DNA of 64,000 nt. It comes from Boletus sp. NGJ. Taxonomy: Eukaryota; Basidiomycota; Agaricomycetes; Boletales; Boletaceae. Each line of letters opens with the position of its first letter. Position 1 is the first letter of the stretch. The position numbers and the translations under genes were made by a program. The notes under the pieces are model-generated. The model saw only the letters and a list, made by a program, of their open reading frames with translations, searched no databases and was not told the DNA's origin. The stretch spans positions 558,001 to 622,000 of the forward strand of contig JAGTXK010000021.1 in assembly GCA_019096195.1 (NCBI GenBank), read 5' to 3'. Shown here piece after piece: positions 46,979 to 57,894 of the stretch.

Positions 46979-48874
46979 GAACCCGTTGGCCTTTTTGGTG
47001 GTGTGACGGCGGGGATTTTTGGCATGAGAAGGAGCAGGGGCCTTCTTTTTGGTGTTGCCATGGCCACTGTGTCCAGTAATAGTCACATTGTTGATTTGAG
47101 GGTCCTTGGTAACAGCAGGTGTTGCTGCCAGTTGTGCTGTGTTGACCTGAGTGCCAGCACTGACTGTTTTCATCAGCTGGACGATATGGTTAGCCTTTGG
47201 TAACAGAGACTCATCTTGTTTGTTATTGGAGATGCAGGAAGAGAGATTGGAGTCTTGAGCATTAGGGATATTGCTAAAGGTACCTGAGATACTTGTAGTG
47301 GAGATGCTGGATGTCGATGTTGAGCCTGCCATAATCTTATGTTCTGTAGGTGGTGGAGTTGCAAATTCAATGACTTCTGCAGCAGGGCATTCAAGCATCA
47401 TAGGAGCCTTGGCTTTTCCTCGTTGAGCGCGAATCACTGCCACATCGTCCTCAGAATCTGAGTCATTATGGAGTATCTGGCCTTTTCCCTTTGGAAATGC
47501 CCGCCTAACAGTAGCCAGCTTTATGAATATTAGTTCAATGAATGAGAAGCCAGTAAAAACTCATATGAGATCCACCATGTGAGCGTATCATGAGTCCAAT
47601 CATCTTGATCCTTGAACATTTCAAGTATTCTCCATGTCATCTCGCTAAGATCCATTAGGCTGACATTGGAACACCAATGAGGTGCCGTGCTTAGAGTAAA
47701 GTACAGCTATGTGATGCGTCAGTTGGCATGATGATATTCAAGACTATACATACCATGATGTGTGCATAGGCAATGATCGATGGAGTAACCTTGGTAAGGC
47801 CCCATGCACAGTTCTTCAACATCTTTGATGTGTTGCTGATAATTGTATCGGTTGCTGCAGCTGACGGCCCAATAAAAAGGTGGGTATAGAACTAAGTTAT
47901 ATACCATTAGTTATGTTACCAGTAGATCAAACCAGAAATTGAATGTACTTGGAAGGTGGTGTGGCCATGGAACAAACCCTTGGCCTTGTTTTCTGGATCA
48001 TAGATGCCATCTTCATAGAAACATGTTGGCCAATTGCTAGCTGTCATCTTGATGAGGCCCTCTTGAAGTGCTCTGATCATCCTAAAACAAGTGAGTGAGT
48101 TGAGCGACTAAAGACTTTACTTACGTGTCAGGATCTTTGTCAAATGAGATGAGCTTCTTGCGTGGGCACAGCATCCATGCGATCTGTGGATGATTGAAAC
48201 CACGGCCTGACTTGTCTTCCCTCTTTTGCATCAGAGGCTCAAGCACCTCATGATTGGGTAACACATAGGTGAGGCCTGCATGCTTTTACTGATCCAAGGT
48301 CAGTGGAGCGCTGTTCGCTCATTCCTGTCATTATCTAGTAGCAAGATGTTATATCAGACATGATATATGTGCATATATTCCACTTATCCAGCTGCATATA
48401 TCCTGAAGACCACTTGCATCGATTGTTTTCAGCTCATCTTCCAACCCCTGTGAGTGAGAAAGGATCGTGTGAAAGAAATTGATTCGACACGTCATTTCCA
48501 ATGACTCCCTAATGAGTTAGTAGTCCCATTAGTAGTTTTATTACTCACTTTTTGACATAGTTACATGTCAAGTTCACCCTTATGTCCGGAATGATACTTG
48601 AGTCCAATATTGATTGCAGTTCAAGGAGACCCAAAGGGATCTGTAAGGGATACAACCTTTCTACCAACAAGCTCGTACTTGGCCTTGTCAAGAGTGGATG
48701 CCGTCGACCTTGCATGGATTGATACTATAAAGGTGGTCACCAATTTAGGGGCACTTACATTTGCTTTTTCTTTTTTGGTATAGTTGATATTTCATCACTA
48801 AGGTCTGACTTGCACTTGTTCTGATCAACAGATGTGGATGTGTTGAGGAGCTCGGGATCAATAACAAGGGACAT
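46979..48874 (-). CDS. Plavaka-carried gene resembling DUF6698 proteins
   Basis: A minus-strand multi-exon gene. ATG at 48874 opens a short Lys-ending first exon (to 48759) with a GT donor next to it. Further exons read RGFNHPQIAWMLCPRKKLISFD (about 48200-48130), RMIRALQEGLIKMTASNWPTCFYEDGIYD split by a 50-60 bp intron (about 48080-47990), CAWGLTKVTPSIIAYAHIM (about 47815-47760), WCSNVSLMDLSEMTWRILEMFKDQDDW (about 47680-47590), and a Ser/Thr/Lys-rich tail (47443-46979). The order and motifs recall the DUF6698 family common in Agaricomycetes, a name I give from memory. Function is unknown. It is transcribed away from the transposase and lies within the transposon, so it is probably an accessory gene. 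One TAA near 48286 may be an intron or decay. Confidence 0.6.
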
Positions 48875-49044
48875 GGTAGTAGGGAGACAAGAACTTGCAC
48901 ACTTGAGAAATAAGTTGGAGATCTGATTCTTTTTTGTTCATGTGACGCTTGGAACTATGCTGGCTAGACAGCATTGCAGTAATGAGCTGCACATTGAGCA
49001 ACTAAATTTACAAATCCAGGTGCCCACGCCCCTTCTCATGGGCC

Positions 49045-52000
49045 ATGGCTAATATCACATGCCCTGCTTGTGGTAAAATTACCAAGGGAGAACATGGGCT
49101 ATCCCTTCACTCCTCTTGTTGATGTACAAAGAATGTTTCAGGTCTTGCTGATCTACTTCAACAGCATCACAATCATACCCAGAATGTGGCTGAAGAAGAA
49201 GAAAGGCAAGTTCAGATTCAAGCAGAGCAACAAGCTGAGAGAGAATAACTAGAGCATGAGTGGGACACATTGCAGGCACAGCGCCTTGCAGATTTTCAGT
49301 GTCTTGTAGTGAGTCGATCATGAAAAATATATATGACTACTATAGTATACTAACAAATGAAACTAGTTTGATGCACCAAATTTCACTGAAGATATCAAAT
49401 GAGGGCCATCAGGCCTCTCCATCCACAACCATCATCTCCCTCGTTGCTACTGTGATGAACTCCCATCCATATCCATCCCTGTACCAGCCCCTGCAGCTGT
49501 CCAGGAGCCAGTGCTACCCTCATTGTCAGATGTTGATGCCAGCCGACCCTTGGACGACATCACAATGGATCAGGATTCATCAACATCCACAAGCAGTTCT
49601 TCTGGCATCATCTATGTTTGCACTGAATCCGATGGTAATAATTTATTCTGGCAATATCAAAGCAACTTCCCCTCCTACAACCCAGAAAACACCAGCTCAC
49701 TTGATCAGCTCTGTGATGGTCAAGCATTCCAACATTCTGACCCTGCACCTTCGATTTTACACCTTGGTTCACAACTATCTGTGTCTCTTCGTGAAAGCTA
49801 CTTCGCTCCATTCCTCAACACAACCATCTGGTGTCTGATGGGATGGTTTTATTCTGGCTTGACTCAAAAGTCCCTTGAGGACCTCAACATCCTAGTCCAG
49901 AACATCATCTTGGCTGATGACTTCAACCACGAAGACCTTCAGAACTTGAGTGCACAGCGGGAAACATGGTGGCTTGACAAAGTGCCCTGTGATTCATCTT
50001 CCTCTTTTTTTTCCTCAGATGGATGGCGTACGATGTCAGTTCCCATTCGGCTACCTTGTGAGAAGGTGAAGCAGCCGGAAGATATGGTCCCTGAGTTTCA
50101 TGTCAAAGGACTCCATTATCACAAGATTACAGATGTTGTTAAGACTGCCTTCGAGGAACCTGCAGCACGGACATTCCACTGTGCACCATACAAGATATTT
50201 TGGCAGCCAGACAAGGCTCGCTCACCTGAGCAAGTCATAACTGAGCTATATACAGTAGATGTGATGTTGGAGGAACAGGAGAAAATTGGAACATCCCCAC
50301 AGGTTCTAGGCTGCAATCTTGAGACTGTGATTGTGGCAATCATGCTCTGGTCTGACTCAACACATCTCGCCAGCTTCAGAAATGCAGCGCTTTGGCCAGT
50401 ATATCTTTTTCTAGGAAATCAATCAAAGTATTCTTGTGCAAAGCCCACATCATTTGCCGCACATCATCTTGCATATATACCCATGGTGTATGCCAACCAG
50501 ACTAATACTGCAATCTCGGAAGCTAACAGTCTCTTATAGTTGTCTGATTCTATCCAGAACTTTTACATGACAAAATATGATATGAGTGCATCTGCTGCAG
50601 TGCTTACGCATTGCAAGCGCGAACTCATGCAGGCAATTTGGGCATTTCTGCTCGATACCGACTTCATCGATGCGTATGAGAAGGGAATAGTGATCAAGTT
50701 CGCAGATGGAGTACTACGTCGGGTACTACTCCGGTTGTTTACTTATGCAGCAGATTACCCAGAGAAGTCTCTGTTACCACTTTGTCACCATTCAATGATC
50801 TGATATAACTACAGAATCCTACTAGTGTGTATCAAATTTCTTGGTAACTGTCCATGCCCTCATTGTTTGATCACAAAGGACAAGATCTACAAGCTTGGGA
50901 CCAAGGTTGATCAGTGGATGTGCAATAAGAAGGCATGTGTGGATAGTGAGGCACACCGCCGATCAATCGAAAATGCACGCAAGGCAGTATTTGACGCTGG
51001 ACAGAGTGTTATTAGTAGGGCTGTGGAGAATATTATCGGGGTGACTTCTCTCATCCCAACTCGTGTGCGTACTTACATCTACTGGTAGCAATTCTGATAA
51101 CTGACCAGCCCATTTCCTAGAATGCATTCTCTGAGAAGCTGTCAAGATTCGGGTTCAACTTCTATACGATCTTTGTGCCTGATTTTATGCATGAGTTCGA
51201 ACTTGGGGTCTGGAAGGCAACGTTGACCCATCTCATTCGAATCCTATACGTAGCGGAGGAGAACGCTGTACAAGAACTCAATGCGCGGTATGTCTCCTCA
51301 ACTTATTTCTTATTGATTGTACTTAATGATCCAGTTTCCGCCTGGTACCAACATTTGGACGAGATACCATTCGTAAATTCAACAGCAATGTCTCAGGTCT
51401 CACGAAACTCGCAGCAAGAGACTTCGAGGACATCCTCCAGGTACGTGTCATTGCTATAGTTCCTGTCATACGTCTGACATCATACTTTAGTGCGCCATCC
51501 CTGTATTTGATGGCCTACTCCCCGAGCCATACAATGGCATCACCCTCACCCTCCTGTTCGAACTCGCTACATGGCATGCCCTTGGGAAACTACGTATGCA
51601 CACTGAGACAACCCTGTTCAATCTGGGAAACAGTACAACACGTCTTGGCCATGCCTTTCGCAAGTTTGCACATGAATGCTGTGCAAAATTCAAAACATAC
51701 GACCTGCCCTCGTGAGACAGCTGCTCGGGCACGACGTAGGGCTGCCAAAAGTGCGAAAACAGGGGTGCCGGTGACGAGCAAGAACCCAAAAGAGGGGCGT
51801 CAGACACGCACTTTTAATATGTCAACATACAAGCTCCATGCCCTGGGGGACTACGTCGACTCTATTCGGCGCTACAGGGACCACAGACATTTATTCTACA
51901 CAAACAGTGAGTGATTCTCAGTTGTTCCTTTCAAGTTTAACTAAACAATGTTCATCACCAGTCATAGGGAGAGTTAGAACACCGTCGGGTCAAGCGGTTC

Positions 52001-53857
52001 TACTCAAGGACCAACAAGATTCGCTTCACACAGGGAATTGCAAAGCACCAACAACGGGAGCATTTGCTCCATCATATTCATGAAGAGAATCATTCCACTG
52101 GCATGGCTGGAACAAGCACCAACCGTTCATCAGTGACAGGTGACTCACAAGGACATGTGCAATACATGCTGATGAAGAGGAACTGCCTCAGTGTTCACCC
52201 GAAACTCACTATCAAATATCACAAAGCAGAAGAGACCATTTGGACGTTAATGCATGGCTATCGTGGAATTGAAATGACAAAGCTTTGGAGGTACGTCTGT
52301 GATACTCTCAGATTGTCATCCATTAGTACTAAGTACTACAGAAATTTCGTCCTGAAACTGAAGAACCACATCCTGGGGCGTTTGATGCCTACTGGAGAGC
52401 TGGATGACGACTCCGAGGAACAGTTCACACAAGCCCAACGGAACGCTCTCTGCTTGATCAACAATCACATTTATCAACACAAGGTACTTCACATCAATTA
52501 CAGTGGCTTAAAAAAGTGTCCCAATATTTGACTATTTTGCAAAGACTTGACATTTGCAAAAGAACCAAAAGGCATTAGCCCTAACCCTTGCTGGGCCATT
52601 GATAGCTCTAATCCTTGCCCTGAAGATGAGCCCTTAGTCATGTGAGTTGGTTGTCATGGTACTGAGTTATAGCCATATTAAAAGGATATGTCATTGGGAC
52701 ACTTATTTGACCCTGATATTATCAACTATCATTTAGTAAATAACATAGGGTTCTGATGGATGCTGTGCTTCAACCCTGTCTGATTATGTCACTTACATAA
52801 CTCCAAATGATATAAAGAGCAGAGATACCATTCAGCCAACCCTACTTCATTATGAAATCCACTCCCTTCTCTGCTAGAGCCAATATTCTTTTTCTCTCTA
52901 TTATACCACATACAATCTTTGACAGGAGCAAGACTCGCTCAACCCTCGCACAAATTCAGATATCATGGTCCTTGCACATGAAGATGCAGACTCCCCAGGC
53001 CACCCCTACTGGTGTGCACAAGTCGTCAGGATCTTTCACATGGGCGTCCGGTACCGTGGCCCCAAGCTCCCCACCCACTCAACTGAGCAAATTGACGTCC
53101 TTTGGGCGCGCTGGTTTGCACACGCAATCAAAATGCGAGGTGCGGGTGGGCTGCGCGGCGTCTACCATGTATCGGGTTTTATCCTCAAGATGATTCTGAT
53201 GCATTTGGGTTTGTCAATCCAGAGCAGGTCATTCATGTGCGGTACACGTGGTTCCTGCCTTTCGTTTCGGGACATACTACTGCATTGTTACCACCATCCA
53301 TAGCATGCTGCATGTCTGACAATGACGAGGATTGGGATTGGTACTATGTAAATATGTAAGTTCTACAATTTTCGAGTTCTGATGACTCCTTTCTAACCAG
53401 CCAGTGCAGTTTTGTCGATAGGGATATGTTCATGAGGTTTCGAGGTGGAGGTGTCGGGCATAAATCAACTTGTGATGCCACACGCTACCTTCTCGATGAC
53501 CGTGACACACTCGACAAGCAATCGTTTACCCTTGAGCATGATCACAATGAATACGAGGGGATTGATGGCAGCGGTGAAGACAATACCACCATGGACTCGG
53601 GCGACTCTGGCAGTGCCGAAGAAGGAAGTACCAGTGAGGAGAGTGATGAAGATGCTGAGATGGGAGACGACAATTCTGGAGATGGCAACCAGCTCATTGA
53701 CAGCAAACTCGACAATGAAATGGATGAGTATGGGTACAGTGGACTAGATCAAGTGCTGGATGACGAGGAAGACTCTGGAACGTCTGATAATGAAGATATG
53801 CTGGGCCTGGAGGACCAGGAAGATCCGAACGACGAGATCGAAGGTGATACACTCTGA
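49045..53857 (+). pseudogene. Plavaka transposase, nearly full length
   Basis: Transposase of the element. ATG 49045 opens an N-terminal C2H2 finger (CPACGK...LSLHSSC). The main body runs from 49511: SDGWRTMSVPIRLPCEKVK, LWSDSTHLASF (first catalytic Asp), LFLGNQSKYSCAKPTSFAAHHLAYIP, then CPCPHCLITKDKI, FVPDFMHEFELGVWKATLTHL (second Asp and the HEFELG signature, 51172-51225), ILQCAIPVFDGLLPEPYNG, YKLHALGDYV and a RRVKRFY block. After the Tc1 insertion come PGHPYWCAQVV and VDRDMFMRFRGGGVGHK, then a strongly acidic tail. Short GT-AG introns lie near 51289-51340, 51440-51491, 52293-52340 and 53358-53402. Stops near 49122 (TGA, probably from CGA), 49247, 50537, 50801 and 52925 and the insertion make this copy inactive. 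Confidence 0.87.
52501..52899 (+). mobile_element. Left 399 bp of a Tc1 element inside the Plavaka gene
   Basis: Identical in length to 17914-18312, with about six substitutions and no gaps: the left terminal repeat, the leader and the first codons of the transposase. The flanking TA is kept on both sides (52499-52500 and 52902-52903) with two extra bases (AT) in place of the missing right part, after which the host transposase resumes exactly. Confidence 0.92.
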
Positions 53858-54317
53858 ATAGAGCAGCCTTGGTAGTTTCTTGTCCAATTGTACACTTATC
53901 ATGATTCGTGATTATCACAACTTTTTCGCTGTCGGACTAGCAAGGACTCAGACTGGCACGAGCACAAGTTCGGAATTGATTAGGTGTGACTCGGACATAA
54001 AGATGAGTTTTCAGTGCTATGGTATGCCGTGTCTAGCTACTAGACCTGGCATGGGAGAGTCACTTTGCTGATAGGTCTAGCTGGACCCAGCACAGGAGCG
54101 TCAGTTTGCTAATCGGTCTAGCAAGATCTGGCACAGAAAGGTCACTTTCTTGTTAGGTCTGACTAGAGGTGGGACATGGTAGTGTGATTTTCTTGCTAGG
54201 CCTCGTACAACCTAGCAATACATGTATTTGATTTTCGTCAGACTCTACTAGATCTAAGACAAGTTCACAAGGGCTAGGTAGGTGCTACTAGACCTGGCGG
54301 ATTTCTCCGAGGTTTGG

Positions 54318-54351
54318 TAGGCCTTGCGAGATTTTGCCACTTTTGCTGATG
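54318..54351 (-). repeat. Right terminal inverted repeat of the Plavaka element
   Basis: Inverse of 46490-46523, ending CTTTTGCTGATG and followed by TA, then CAGT minisatellite sequence. Confidence 0.85.
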
Positions 54352-54353
54352 TA

Positions 54354-55620
54354 TCAGAAATCCATTGGCTCAGTATGCCAGTTAATCATCAGTGCCAGTA
54401 GTCCAGTAGTCCAGAAGCCCAGCTAACCAGTAGTATTAGCAGGCCAGCAGCTCAGTATTCCACTGAGCTAGTAATATCAGAAAGCCAGTAATGCAGTAAT
54501 GCAGTAACTTAGTGATGCAGTAAATTCAGTAAATTCAGTAATTCAGTGATACAGTAACCCAGTAGTTCAGTGGTTTAGTAACTCAGTAATCCAGTAAATT
54601 CAGTAAATCCAGGAATCCAGCATGTCAGTGGTCCAGTAACTCATTGATCCAGTGGTCCAATCATTCAGTATCTCAGTAGTCCAGTAACTCAGTGATCCAA
54701 TCACTTAGTAATCCAGTAAATCCAGTGATACAGTAATCCACTGGTCCAGTCAGTCAGTAACCAAGTTATTCAGTAGTTCAGTGGTCCAGTCACTCAGTCA
54801 CACAGTGATCCAGTAAATTAATACAGTAACACAGTGGCCCAGTCACTCAGTACTTCAGTGATCCAGTAAATACAGTAATACAGTAATACAGTAACCCAGT
54901 GGTCCAGTCACTCAGTGATCCAGTAAATACAGTAACCCAGTAACCCAGTGGCCCAGTTACTCAGTCATTTAGTGATCCAGTAAATACAGTAATATAGTAG
55001 TACACTATCCCAGTGGTCCAGTGACTCAGTGACTCAGTGACTCAGTGATCCAGTAAATGCAGTAATACAGTAAGCCAGTAATACAGTAAGCCAGTGGTCC
55101 ATACACTCAGTGGTCCAGTAAATGTAGTAATACAGTAAGCCAGTGATCCAGTATTTCAGTATTTCAGTGATCTAGTAAATACAGTAATACAATAAGCCAG
55201 TAATACAGTAAGCCAGTGGTCCAGTCACTCAGTGATCCAGTAAATACAGTAATACAGTATGCCAGTGGTCCAGTAAATGCAGTAATACAGTAACTCAGTG
55301 ATCCAGCCATTCAATATTTCAGTGATCCAGTAAATACAGTAATATAGTAAGCTAGTAATACAGTAAGCCAGTGGTACAGTCACTCAGTAATACAGTAACC
55401 CAGTGGTCCAGCTATACAGCAACTTAGTGTTTCAGTAGTTCAGTCCTCCAGTGATCCATTACTTCAGTAGCATAATGGTCCAGTAACCCAGTCCTCCAGC
55501 CATTCAGTGATCCAGTCAATTCAGTAATTCAATCACCCTGTACTTTCATTCAGCAACCCAATGCCCCAGTAAATAAATGATCCATCCAACCAGTAATCCA
55601 GTCATCTAGTACAGTGAAAT
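54354..55620 (+). repeat. CAGT minisatellite, right flank
   Basis: About 1.27 kb of degenerate units such as CCAGTAAATACAGTAATACAG and GTGGTCCAGTCACTCAGTGA. Some stretches show longer periods of about 60-90 bp built of these units. Not coding. Confidence 0.9.
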
Positions 55621-55674
55621 TTCTCAAATCTCATTGGGTATCTCAGTGATTGTAATAGTTTCCCCATCCAATAG

Positions 55675-56330
55675 GAAATATATCAAGAGCACAGAGCACC
55701 CCACACCATCTGTGTCATTCCAGTGGGCTGTAGATGTGCACTGAATATTAGTATATGGCAAGTATGTGAAGAGCACGACGTACCATGCACTGTCCATGTC
55801 GTTTGAGTGGGCTGTAGGTGCATTGAATATTAGTACATGAATGGCAAGTATGTCAAGAGCATGATGTACTGTGCGCTGTCCGTGTTGTTCAAGCAGGCTA
55901 TAGATGCATTGAATATGAGTGCATGGCAAGTATGTCAAGAGTGCAACACACTGTGCGCTGTCCATGTCATTCAAGCGGACTGTAGGTGCATTGAATATTA
56001 TATAGTATATGGCAAGTATGTCAAGAGCACAACACACCATGTGCTGTTCATGTTGTTTGAGCGAGCTCTACATTAGTACATGGCAGTATGTCAAGACTAT
56101 GATGCACCATGGGCTACCCATGTCATTCAACAGGGCTGCATGTGGACAATGAGTGTTAGCATACTGCAAGTATATCAAGAGCACAACGTACCATGCACTG
56201 TCTGTGTCATTTAAGCGGGCTGTGGACAGACAGTGAATATTAGTACACAGCGAGCATATCAAGAACTGGCCATACCATAAGCTGTCCATATTATTCTTTT
56301 CATGCAGCCTTACCATGGCTTTTCATGAGC
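55675..56330 (+). repeat. Tandem repeat of an approximately 80-bp unit
   Basis: About eight units sharing GGCAAGTATGTCAAGAGCAC, then GCACTGTCCATGTCATTCAA and GGGCTGTAGGTGCATTGAAT. A long minus-strand open frame (55624-56040) is a consequence of the repeat and not evidence of a gene. Confidence 0.85.
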
Positions 56331-57890
56331 TGTGCATGGATGCTTGATCCTGCATAGCGATGTATGAGACAGGGCAGGAGGGATGAAAGTGCAGACACAC
56401 ATATAAATGGGCCTGTGTTGAATAGAGAGTGCATGAGTGCTGCTCACCGTAACCATAGTAAATGGTGCTACAATGTGTTGTCACTCAAGTTGGGGTGGGA
56501 GAGCACATGCACATTGTGTTGTCCAGACAAGTGGTTGACCAAATATAAGGCCATCTAATGAAGATCATGTGACATGTTCAACTCTTCAAGCTTCAAGTCT
56601 GTTCAAGTCTGTTCAGATTAGGGAATAGTAGGCTACACCTCAGTACATATGACAAGCATTTGTTTTGATGCTGAATCTAATTTGTGCTTAGTGGATGGAA
56701 CGATTGAACGACTGATACATTTTATTAGGATTCACTATAACAATCAACTAGTTAGTTTCAGTATGCAATTGAGAGAACAACTTTTTGGGATTGCAGTAAG
56801 TGCTGTCCAGATCCAAGATTAAGGGATTTGGCAGTGTCCTCTCAAGCACGAGTAGTACTATGTAGATTTTGAACAGTGACTTAGATTTCTGAACTTCCAA
56901 TGCTTCACCATTCAATTGTATCAGAGGAAGTCCTTTTCAGTGATTTTGGTGTTCAAATTCAACCACTGGCAGTAGTAATTTTGAAGCAATGTGACTTTTT
57001 AATAGGGCATTGAATATATATAGCAGAATCAATTTTGGGATTGCCATTGTAAGCTTTGTCAGAATCCAAGTTGATGAGGTATTTGGCAGTGGCTTCTTGA
57101 ATACTACTAGTATACAGATTTCAAATAGTCATGGAGTTTCTGTTAGTGAACTTCCAGTGCTTCACCAGTAAATTTGATCTACTAATGTATGCAAGATTTT
57201 AAATGGTTATGTAAATCCAAGTCCTTGTGTCAAGTTTCTGATTAACTGCATCTACTACATCTGCATATTTCAAGTTGTTGTTGTCTACATCCCCATTCAC
57301 CATAGGCACCATTTTTTCAATGGATGGTTGACTTTAGAGGATGTTGTTTTTTAAAGGGTGAAATTGACCTTTATGTAAGATCCTCCATCCTCAGATGGCC
57401 TTTAGCTATTTCCTAATCTATTTTCAAATGTTTCTGCATCTATTTTTTTACTACTTTTCCCTTGACTTTATAAACTTACATAGTATCCCCCCTCTACTAC
57501 TGTGCCTTTTAGATTATTCTCAATATGCTTTTTTTATATACCTTTTTTTATTTTCTAGCTATAGCCCCCTTCTGAACTCAGAGTTAGTAGTAGTAGTAGC
57601 ATTAGCATTAGTATTCATAGGACAGAAAATAAAATCAGCATTGGAACTATTAATAAAATTAGGATTAGAATCTTGATGTATTTTAAAAATCTGTATATCT
57701 ATTCATAATGCCATCATCAATCAGAATTAGGACAGGGATTTAAATCAGCATTAGAACTATTAGAATTAGGATTGAAACCTAATGTAATCTAAAAGTCAAT
57801 TATCTTTCATTCTTTTGATAATTAATCAACTGTTAGTGATCTAAATTCAAAGGATTGAAAATATTATGATGACAAGAATTCATTCCATAT
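56331..57890. other. No gene recognised; a diverged direct duplication
   Basis: AT-rich, CpG-poor. A segment of about 150 bp near 56785-56935 recurs diverged at 57025-57175 (shared TTTTGGGATTGC, ATTTGGCAGTG and CTTCCARTGCTTCACCA). Two short related GCATTAGAACTATTA-type segments lie near 57635 and 57745. No protein domain was seen. Confidence 0.45.
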
Positions 57891-57894
57891 TATA

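Larger units (their letters stand above)
46490..54351 (+). mobile_element. Nearly complete Plavaka transposon (7.9 kb)
   Basis: CACTA-like DNA transposon bounded by about 34-bp terminal inverted repeats (46490-46523 and 54318-54351, both starting CATCAGCAAAAGTG from the outside) and TA duplications (46488-46489 and 54352-54353). Inside each end are subterminal words of the CTAGACCTGG / TCTAGC kind (46508-46790 and 53990-54320). Two divergent genes are carried: a DUF6698-like gene on the minus strand and the transposase on the plus strand. It retains CpG and most of the frame, so it is young, but nonsense changes and a Tc1 insertion (52501-52899) suggest it cannot move by itself. Confidence 0.88.

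Noticed and set aside
54354-55620. CAGT array as the transposon's own terminal repeat
   Set aside because: The array has the same orientation on both sides of the Plavaka element and lies outside the inverted ends and TA duplications, so it is target sequence.
55624-56040. 138-codon minus-strand open frame
   Set aside because: It is produced by the 80-bp tandem satellite, whose period happens to stay open; the peptide only repeats the unit.
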